From assembly GCA_005885565.1 (NCBI GenBank), contig VAXK01000214.1, forward strand, positions 1 to 23,538: 23,538 nucleotides of DNA, read 5' to 3'. A program made the position numbers and the translations under genes. The notes beneath the pieces are model-generated. The model saw only the letters and a list, made by a program, of their open reading frames with translations. It had not been told where the DNA came from and made no database searches. The stretch comes from Actinomycetota bacterium (lineage in GTDB: Bacteria > Actinomycetota > Thermoleophilia > Gaiellales > Gaiellaceae). Position 1 is the first letter of the stretch; each line of letters begins with the position of its first letter. Shown here one piece after another: positions 22,801-23,538 of this stretch.

Positions 22801-23536
22801 GATCGGCGGACGGGTGCTCGGCTTCGGCGGCGACCCCGGCAAGATCTCGCCCTCGCCGACCGGGACGGTTCCGCACCACCATCCTCCCGGCGGGAAGCCG
22901 GCGAAGCACGGGCTCGAAATCACCGGCAAGGTCGTCGGGCTCGTGTACGACCGGTTCGGCGACTTCGAGGGGTTCCGTCTGTTGACCGAGCACGGCCGAG
23001 AGGAATCGTTCCGAGTCCGCGAGCATGCCCTGGAGCACCTCGCGACCTGCGCCTGGGCAGAGCGACAGGTCATCACTGTCTTCACGGAGCGGAGCCACCC
23101 CCACGTGCCAGTGACGATCGTGGTGCGGCGCGCGCCGGAGCCATTCCAGCACTCAGCTCAGGAGGACGCTCCGGTTCGCGCTGAGTACGATCGCAAGACG
23201 ATGGCCTACGACGAAGAACTCGCCGAGCGGATTCGCGAGCTCGTCGCCGGCGAGCCCGCGCTCACCGAGAAGAAGATGTTCGGCGGGCTCGCCTTCCTGA
23301 TCGGCGGCAACATGGTGGTCGCCGCGAGCGGCCAGGGCGGCCTGCTCGTCCGCGTCGATCCGGAGGAGTCGGAGACGCTCGTCGCAGCCTCCGCTGCGCG
23401 CCCGATTGAGATGCGTGGACGTGAGATGCCCGGCTGGCTGCGGATGGACTCTGACCAGGTGGCGACGCAGGAGGAGCTGTCGCCCTGGGTCGAGCGTGGG
23501 GTTTCCTACGCTCGCTCGCTTCCCGCCAAGCAGTAG
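19871..23536 (+). CDS. Large unrecognised protein with metallopeptidase-like HEIAE motif, fused in frame to a TfoX_N domain
   Basis: This 1221-codon frame starts at ATG 19871, with GGAGG seven bases upstream; earlier ATGs at 19757 and 19793 lack such a site. There is no signal peptide or membrane segment. Residues about 95-300 contain YAMVVSHEIAEMVVDP (His240, Glu241, Glu244, Asp248) followed by PEVCDACDINC with a cysteine cluster (259, 262, 266, 272). The H-E-x-A-E...D-P...E-x-x-D-x-C order recalls some putative zinc peptidases and EXORDIUM-like proteins. Residues 300-890 look beta-rich, with FFGCWLDINQPQQNFLP and LMVLWGNTPSG stretches. A six-proline hinge (898-903) and GKKKK separate a segment with RWLIQSLPHTNRWYAVWERY and GGDPGKISPSPTG, then GKVVGLVYDRFGDFEGF. 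Residues 1111-1221 are a complete TfoX_N domain. Function is unknown; the family of the first 1100 residues is not recognised. Confidence 0.8.
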   Translation: MAGRRKSAATSSAPTVRCYTRALKNARHLQEVAPEVFAQDPDAEGFGTGVPLEILRGLHRIPHHSPVLNRHKAVAEAIRTSRPPVPGRDARDALFSGTVHFAQVTFHTPGGDRVTATSEMNQIVQYATHAAVSISEYAAQYGQNTLSVSTSLLTKTVNLSGTSFTDSNLQGWVNALATSNSFGSDHCIFVVVPQGISAANVGGNAGYHGKANIPYIVAGVFATGLTLADNPDVYAMVVSHEIAEMVVDPNVDGNNPEVCDACDINCSNLTRCYFDATDNFLGTNQNTPPSGFSFIYYTCAVVKPAGAADCPASAANCQYAPILQDCQLIVDKSTFGEDEVSVQSTYAPAYWVAVDGFTANELGFHSPSDLNSATPSPAPNVSVSIDAALNPSLTAAQISTIAAHLPTVSQLGPLPVVATDPTLAPLTQRFLYPYTISFGSNAAFGALQLDQAAVLTLTATFTVGSTTRTDSAALELVKGENPFYTNVDPTTPSRPVWLSFDLRFFKVVVPAGGTASRFGATMTNNPSDAPAFIAAAIHNLTTGSGSANGDSFAALPQDEGTSALEFLRQDAGGNFVFNFAVARVRLLGKTPGAQAVNARVFFRLFQAQSTGTSFNEATTYRFASDGMLNGHKIALLGVQNDSTGAPEYVTVPCFATERINLNGPAAMGNQDDQPNAQTITVVPNTEVDTFFGCWLDINQPQQNFLPATPPSGNFDGPWTGITLGSLNQAITRAPHQCLIAEIRYDDTPIRTGANPGNSDKLAQRNIAWIDGPNPGATESRRMPHPFEIEPPAAQPPVPDELMVLWGNTPSGSSASFYLPSLSASEIVALADELYVRHRLREEDAHTVGCPAEGATFLPLPPVTARTAGLLTVDLPEGVKEGERYTIDVRQVSQGSVTPPPPPPVITRAERPHGKKKKAPTDLEWRRVTGAFQVDIVISTREKLLEREERLLAWLRWLIQSLPHTNRWYAVWERYVELIGGRVLGFGGDPGKISPSPTGTVPHHHPPGGKPAKHGLEITGKVVGLVYDRFGDFEGFRLLTEHGREESFRVREHALEHLATCAWAERQVITVFTERSHPHVPVTIVVRRAPEPFQHSAQEDAPVRAEYDRKTMAYDEELAERIRELVAGEPALTEKKMFGGLAFLIGGNMVVAASGQGGLLVRVDPEESETLVAASAARPIEMRGREMPGWLRMDSDQVATQEELSPWVERGVSYARSLPAKQ
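23201..23536 (+). other. TfoX/Sxy N-terminal domain, possible independent gene with internal start
   Basis: From ATG 23201 the frame encodes 111 residues (MAYDEELAERIRELVAGEPA, then KKMFGGLAFLIGGNMVVAAS, EMRGREMPGWLRMD and WVERGVSYARSLP) that equal a full stand-alone TfoX_N protein, with the start and end usual for single-domain members. No stop separates it from the large protein upstream. A TACGAT hexamer ends 9 bases before the ATG, and no good ribosome-binding site is present, so a leaderless transcript is conceivable. Either this is a true fusion or two genes that share a frame after loss of a stop codon. TfoX relatives act in competence regulation in proteobacteria; the role in actinobacteria is unknown. 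Confidence 0.6.
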
Positions 23537-23538
23537 CG

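Noticed and set aside
20042..23184. Very long minus (20042-22405) and plus (20653-23184) ORFs across the large protein
   Set aside because: Both are Arg/Asp/His-rich shadow frames without motifs; the chosen frame has a good ribosome-binding site and balanced composition.

Overview
The window is very G+C-rich, uses mostly G/C-ending codons, has frequent GTG starts and genes packed end to end. With its gene families (DUF5939-type and AAA-type nucleotidyl cyclases, a solo TOPRIM protein, DUF899/DUF2182/DUF4242 proteins, DHA2 exporter), this points to a high-GC actinobacterium, perhaps a Thermoleophilia-like soil lineage. That placement is inference; no rRNA, tRNA or phylogenetic marker is present. 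I see no tRNA, rRNA, CRISPR array, IS element or prophage. No gene-free gap exceeds about 220 bases.

Layout. (1) 1-1164, minus: N-terminal part of a TetM/OtrA-like ribosomal-protection GTPase, TTG start, with a candidate 37-codon leader ORF overlapping its start. (2) 1266-6272: two divergent class III nucleotidyl cyclase genes. The minus one is a DUF5939/SRPBCC plus zinc-ribbon plus cyclase protein whose start frame looks broken. The plus one is a 1079-aa AAA ATPase with a TPR-like middle and a C-terminal cyclase. (3) 6285-8366, minus: DUF899, DUF2182 membrane protein, DUF899, all overlapping or translationally coupled. (4) 8439-8588, minus: RraA-like C-terminal remnant. (5) 8587-9558, plus: glutathione S-transferase and a small ABM-fold protein. 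(6) SDR dehydrogenase divergent from a MarR regulator, with a palindrome between them; then a solo OLD-type TOPRIM protein. (7) 11513-12197, minus: small membrane protein followed by a 57-codon open frame that looks coding but has no start codon. (8) DUF4242 protein and TetR regulator, divergent across a perfect 19-bp inverted repeat lying on a strong-looking promoter. (9) GSA-type class III aminotransferase, minus. (10) Small zinc-ribbon protein and a two-gene ABC-2 exporter, plus. (11) alpha/beta-hydrolase remnant; lipoprotein; TetR plus DHA2 MFS exporter operon, minus. (12) 19871-23536, plus: a 1221-codon frame encoding a large unrecognised protein with a metallopeptidase-like HEIAE motif, joined in frame to a complete TfoX_N domain.

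How the genes may work together. Much of the window looks like environmental sensing and chemical defence: two exporters (MFS under its own TetR, and ABC-2), a GST, a ribosomal-protection GTPase, and three regulators each next to its likely target. The cyclase pair suggests cAMP or cGMP signalling. The best candidates for something undescribed are the large HEIAE/TfoX frame, the DUF899-DUF2182-DUF899 cassette, the hidden frame at 11513-11690 and the TetR/DUF4242 inverted repeat.
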